Origin: Diphasiastrum complanatum | Lineage: Eukaryota; Streptophyta; Lycopodiopsida; Lycopodiales; Lycopodiaceae | NCBI GenBank assembly: GCA_029204225.1 | Contig: CM055110.1 | Coordinates: 19,029,501-19,093,500 of the forward strand | Reading direction: 5' to 3' | Length of the DNA stretch: 64,000 nt | Shown: one piece after another, positions 60,030 to 64,000 of the stretch | How positions within the stretch are numbered: position 1 is the stretch's first letter | Layout: every line of letters starts with the position of its first letter | The notes under the pieces: model-generated | Told to the model about the DNA's origin: nothing | What the model saw: the letters and a program-made list of their open reading frames with translations, nothing else | The model's database searches: none | Program-made: the position numbers and the translations under genes

Positions 60030-61673
60030 CTACAAATGAATTATCTTTTCAATATCTACATCCACTTGTAGATTATACCACTCAAAAAATAGCTTTGTAT
60101 TGTACAGGATAAACCATGCACAACTAAAAGCGTCTTTTTGTTGTACACACTGCATATATAGAACGAAAATTAGTAATATTATGATAAAAATTTATTTATG
60201 CTATGACGATACATTTGAATTAAAAAAAGAATACATGCATATCAGAGATAAATTGAATATACCTTGAGGGATCTAATGGTTATCTCTCCAATTGAAGTTG
60301 ACGTTGTCGGTATTTTTCGAACGACATTATGAAGTAGAGAATCAAATTCTCTATGTGTATTTGCAGCTGAGTTTAGTTTTACACATAGAAAACTTGATAC
60401 TCCCTCCTTATTTATCTTTACAAAAAGAATGTTCAGGCTCCAATGCCGACTGCAACAACCGAAATTCAAATATCAATAAGTCCATATTTATGAAAAAATT
60501 TCTTACTTATTAAAGCAATGAAGCATGCAACAATCCAGATTAAAGCAACAAAAACAAAAGAGCAATCCTTACTTATTTTCATATGAAAATTTTGCCACAG
60601 GATTGCATTCAATAAAATAGACAGCCTTCTCAAAATTGGCTTATTTCGCCTTTATCGCTCCCATGAAAAATGGACTAACAACAAAAACTGTACCATGGAA
60701 ATCGAAACTAATACTATTTAGCAAAAAAAAAAACTCTGACTTCTAGTATTACATTTGAAATTTCTGAGGATTTATCTTTCAGCTCGGCACAAAATCTGGG
60801 ACCTAATCTAAAGCTTGTACGTGTATCTAGAAGAAAAAAATCAAAAAAGTTGTCGTGAAGATCAATTTTATTAGCTAGTTAGGCCTCGTATTGATTATAA
60901 TGGTCAGAATCAAAATAAACTTGGGTTGGATCATATGGAATTCTAACAAAAAGATTATGTACAGGAGCAGAAACAGAAGTGGAAACAATATTTGTAGATT
61001 TCTCTGTTATTTTTCTAGCTTCTCTTGGATAATCAACACTTTTGGTGATGAAACCTGTTGAGGAGCTGGACAAATAACAGGAGGAGGTGGGGTGCAGATT
61101 CTCGATCTGAGTAAGATTCTCCACCATTTGACTCAGAGCTCAAGAAGATACGAGGCCTCTTGGCCGAGATACGTCTAGGAAGACGGGAAGCAGATGGCCT
61201 TCGAGATCCAGCCTTCTTGGGGACAAGCTGCTTTCTCTTCCTCTTAGAGGTAGTTGGCAAGTCAGTTCTATCCAGAGATAGGTCTCTGGAGGTGCTGGCA
61301 TTATCAACATGCAGACCAAAATATCTGTTCCAAAGCCTTTTGAGAATGACGAAATCCTTTGGCATGATGGTGACACGCTTACCATACACTGTCAAAAGAC
61401 AAGTATCCTCAAAAAATTGGGACAGAAAATCTTTTGCAGCACCTTGTAAGGCCTGCATGGCTGTCACGGCAAAACGAACATTCAGCCCAAGTGACAGTGT
61501 GACATTCCGTACAGATCGATTGAAAGGAGCTCTAGGGATCAACAATTCAGTTGATCTCTGGAATTTTATGGTCTCCCTCAGCCAGACCTGCTTCCTGCCA
61601 CGCCTACGGGGGGAAACTGGGATGGCTGTACACTGGGTATGGCACGAGTAGTGGATTTGGTCTTGGCCATCAT
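60030..61673 (-). pseudogene. Gene Y, copy B: histone H3/CENH3-like fold joined to Ulp1-like protease
   Basis: The start region MAKTKSTTRA (61670) recalls H3 MARTKQTAR. After a one-base loss in a C run (61608-61613) the frame reads WLRETIKFQRSTELLIPRAP, FNRSVRNVT, then MQALQGAAKDFLSQFFEDT and YGKRVTIMPKDFVIL: the αN, α1, α2 and α3 order of histone H3. LLIPRAPF..SVR.VT is nearer centromeric CENH3. A basic Ser/Arg tail follows (KRKRKQLVPKKAGSRRPSAS, AKRPRIFLSSESN), then VYFDSDHYNQYEA. The protease exons are: one ending at 60573 (FVVSPFFMGAIKAK, stop, FEKAVYFIECNPVAKF), 60449-60263 (RHWSLNILFVKINKEGVS, VKLNS), and 60149-60030 (CVQQKDAFSCAWFILYN, stop). His and Cys of the C48 triad are present; the Asp position reads Asn. 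Frameshifts near 61060 and stops at 60884 and 60635. Whether fold and protease are one protein is inferred from their contiguous order; copy A retains only the linker and protease part. Confidence 0.7.
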
Positions 61674-61752
61674 TCTCAAAAGAAGAAAATTATGAAAAAA
61701 AAATTTCAACAAAAGAAAAGTGGATGAAAACAAAAAAATTTGTGATAATAGG

Positions 61753-62536
61753 GCGCTTGAGATCGATACTAGAACTAAATATCTGTTTTGAGCGCAAGAT
61801 CTAAACAGATTATTTGAAGAAAAGAGATGCGCGCTCGAAGGCGATATTGGACTACCAGCGATATCGGACTCAAGTGCACTATGAGAGGGCGGAAGCTTAA
61901 ACAGTGAGAGAGCACGCTTGAGAGCGATATTGGGATTGAAATCCAAAAATTTTGCGAAAAAAAATAAAAATTCTGAGGACTTATATATACAAAATTTTGC
62001 ACGTGTGAAAAGACGGTCGATACACGTGTCGTCAGATGATTGGTCCACGTGGAATGTCCGTACTGACAATGATGACCCAATTATGAGGCCACGTGGGCTG
62101 GGACACGTGCACCAATCCGTTCTCGACGCGTGTCATTCTCGCACGTGACAGATGTCAGATCAATCATTCTAGGTACGGCGCATTAATTTTGACCAATCAC
62201 AAGTCGACACGTGTTCCTTTGCTAGTCCTCCACACATGTAATTTCTTTTTTATAAATAGGTCTTTTTCGGTTCGGATTTTCACGCAAATTTACAATTGCT
62301 TGGCCAGATATCGATTTCAAGCGCGCCGTTTTCGCTGATTACCCTCCGTTGACTTATTTGCGTCTGGATCCGATACTCACTCGTTCGATATCGCATTCAA
62401 GCGGGCATTGCATCTATTTTCTTTTGTGCTTTGTGTTCTTGCGCTCGGATCCGATACTCCAACTTGTAATATCTCTCTCGAGCGCACATTGCCTTGACGT
62501 GTTGCCTGACCCGCAGTTTGCGCCTGAGAGCGATAT
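61753..62536. promoter_or_regulatory. Eleven-copy alternating 17-bp motif array between genes Y and X
   Basis: Matches to GCGCTTGAGAGCGATAT: 61753 plus, 61779 minus, 61831 plus, 61861 minus, 61914 plus, 62308 minus, 62360 plus (weak), 62388 minus, 62441 plus (weak), 62469 minus, 62520 plus. Orientation alternates at every step. Five copies lie on the Y side and six on the X side of the core promoter. It is likely a set of binding sites for a dimeric or multimeric protein, perhaps encoded by the cassette. Confidence 0.75.
61981..62257. promoter_or_regulatory. Divergent core promoter with seven CACGTG palindromes
   Basis: TATATATAA on the minus strand (61981-61989) faces gene Y; TATAAATAGG on the plus strand (62251) faces gene X. 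Between them CACGTG occurs at 62000, 62023, 62046, 62090, 62104, 62142 and 62208, with CCAAT boxes (for example GACCAATCAC near 62191, ACCAATCC near 62111). CACGTG is the plant G-box core bound by bZIP and bHLH factors. Confidence 0.75.
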
Positions 62537-62568
62537 TTGAAATTTTACTTCTGTTGTTTTTGTTCAAA

Positions 62569-64000
62569 ATGTCTAATTTTGATTCTAGTTTGTTTTTTTT
62601 TTCCATGAATTTGGTATGATACGTTGGAGTATTTCAAATCTCTTTTTTCTTCTTTTTCTTTTATTCTACCTTCTATAATTGAGGACCCTGGTGTGGAGGC
62701 ATTCATGAGATATATCTCAAATTTAAGTCCCTGCTCAGTACTCCGTTATGCAAATCTTAGAATGAGGACATGATTCATTATCAGGACCTGGTGGCACTCG
62801 ACAAGCATATCTATAAAGCTAAGCTTGACCAAATGTTTTCCAAGTTACATAATGATTTCAAGTCTGTAGATGAGTCCCCAATTCATAATAAAAAATGCAG
62901 ATTTGTTGATTTTCAGTTTGCTTTTGTTTTTTTCTTTTGTTAAATATTTCTGACGATTTAGAGACTGTCCCTTCCACTTTTGAACTTGCTTCTTCTAGTG
63001 GTACAAAGTCTGAAAAGTCAAAGATTGTAGATATAGATACTTTTTCCTTATTGAGTACAAGTGTTAATTTAAATGATTGTTTTGATTTTGATCCTGCTCA
63101 AAATAGGGCATTGTTTATAGGCCCTAAAACACCCACTACCCTTTCTCCTTCTGATAAATCTTTGATCACTTTGCCTACTTATAATATAGATAATAATTCA
63201 TTTTTGACAATATCGGATCTTTTTGACTTCACTGTCGGTGATCGTCTCCCTAGTGTTGACGATGTACATAATGATAAGTTTTATTCAAAGAAAGATTGCT
63301 TGAAAATGGCTGTGGAGGAAATGCACAACAAAGAAGATGATCTACCTTATGAGGAGGAGTTTCTTAGAATCCAAAGTCAACTTGGTTTTTTCACCAACAA
63401 TATTCAAAAGGTGGACATAATATTGATGGAGAGACAATAATCAAGGAACATAAAGCCAAATGCGTAAGTTTTTGTATCTTCACGTACTAGTAGATTCGTT
63501 ATGTCAGATTATATACTGGAGCTTACTTTGTTTTTTATCATTTCAGGAAACAAATTTTTTTGATGATTTTGCAATTCATCGAGGAGGGCAAAGATTTTCT
63601 GCTGGAGAATTTTCAAGAGATCATGCACTAGGGCACTATATGAAATCCTTCAAGAATAATGAGATAAGTGTTGCCCATTCAAAGTTTCATCAACATGGTG
63701 AAACTATGATTATGGCGATCAAGGCACTGTCTCATTTTCTTGGAGGACATCATTTCAATAAGGTGCATAAAATAATTTTTGTAAAGAAAACCATTGCGGT
63801 TAAAATTTTAGGATATGGACCAGTGAATTCCATGTTCAGATCATCTCATTTTGCATTGTATGATGCTTATGTTGATCTAAGTAAGCATGGAAACTATGAG
63901 CTCCTGGATCCATATGAAAGAAGAAAATTGTTGCATGATTCTAAGTTGCAACTTTCATTGGAGAAAATATCGGAAGCAGATTAGATACTGCTGAATTGTA
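62569..64000 (+). pseudogene. Gene X, copy B, continues beyond the window
   Basis: ATG at 62569 (MSNFDSSLFFF), 32 bases after the last 17-bp motif. Blocks shared with copy A: DLVALDKHIYKAKLD, TLSPSDKSLITLPTYNIDNN, DCLKMAVEEMHNKEDDLPYE, EEFLRIQSQLGF; then an 82-base GT-AG intron (63465-63546), then FFDDFAIHRGGQRFSAGEFS, MIMAIKALSHFLGGHHFNKV, ILGYGPVNSMFRSSHFALY and YERRKLLHDSKLQLSLEKIS. No known domain. Early frames are broken (stop at 62617, frame shifts near 62750), but the part after 62940 is open apart from the intron until a stop at 63982 that copy A lacks. Function unknown. Confidence 0.55.

Noticed and set aside
61310-61673. Histone-like domain as an ordinary functional CENH3 gene
   Set aside because: The frame is broken, the C-terminal extension and downstream protease exons are not part of CENH3, and the cassette is repeated. 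Known CENH3 is also longer in loop 1, whereas this sequence has H3 spacing.
60030-64000. Integrated giant-virus segment (because of histone-like and protease genes)
   Set aside because: Plant-type introns in X and Y, plant G-box promoter features and retroelement surroundings argue for a plant mobile or cellular origin; no viral hallmark gene was seen.

Overview
This is nuclear plant DNA. It has spliced genes with plant-type introns, plant LTR retrotransposons primed by tRNA-Asp and initiator tRNA-Met, a Helitron, and fragments of plant gene families (an ABCG transporter, a PYR/PYL-type ABA receptor, a chloroplast rhodanese). One intact gene is an ABCG half-transporter of the STR (STUNTED ARBUSCULE) type, which is retained mainly in hosts of arbuscular mycorrhizal fungi. 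Together with the long GA/CT microsatellites and heavily decayed retroelements, this suggests a fern or another non-angiosperm vascular plant. The organism is inferred, not proven. I saw no tRNA, rRNA or CRISPR.

Layout. 0-4.1 kb: copia remnants. 4.1-9.3 kb: a truncated Ty3/gypsy element (5' LTR, tRNA-Asp primer site, gag, protease) abutting a duplicated STR exon. 10.0-17.8 kb (minus): the STR gene in three exons; its 4.85-kb intron 1 holds gypsy fragments, and partial copies of the gene flank it on both sides. 20.6-25.6 kb: copia, PYL and S1/SPH-like relics, a TA-flanked MITE and microsatellites. 25.65-27.84 kb: a short LTR element of the same gypsy family with almost no coding capacity. 27.8-29.1 kb: satellite-like DNA and compound microsatellites.

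30.3-35.45 kb and 60.03-64 kb carry two inverted copies, A and B, of an unusual cassette. Two genes, here called X and Y, are transcribed away from a shared promoter. In copy B, Y begins with a histone H3/CENH3-like fold and ends in a Ulp1-like cysteine protease. The B promoter region contains eleven copies of a 17-bp motif in strictly alternating orientation, seven CACGTG palindromes and two opposed TATA boxes. Copy A also has a tail-to-tail third gene, W. All copies here carry lesions. This cassette is the most novel content of the window.

36.27-39.19 kb (minus): an intact six-exon chloroplast rhodanese-like gene. 39.7-43.9 kb: a copia 5' LTR and leader joined to a Helitron Rep/helicase that has lost its catalytic-tyrosine region. 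43.9-49.6 kb: tandem repeats, a higher-order satellite of CTCGAAA words, and a macrosatellite with (GT)n(GA)n blocks in each unit. 50-53.5 kb: copia, coiled-coil and RRP1/Nop52 pseudogene pieces. 54.6-59.7 kb: one copia element interrupted by the LTR end of another. Only STR and the rhodanese look like functional cellular genes; nearly everything else is mobile-element or captured-gene debris.
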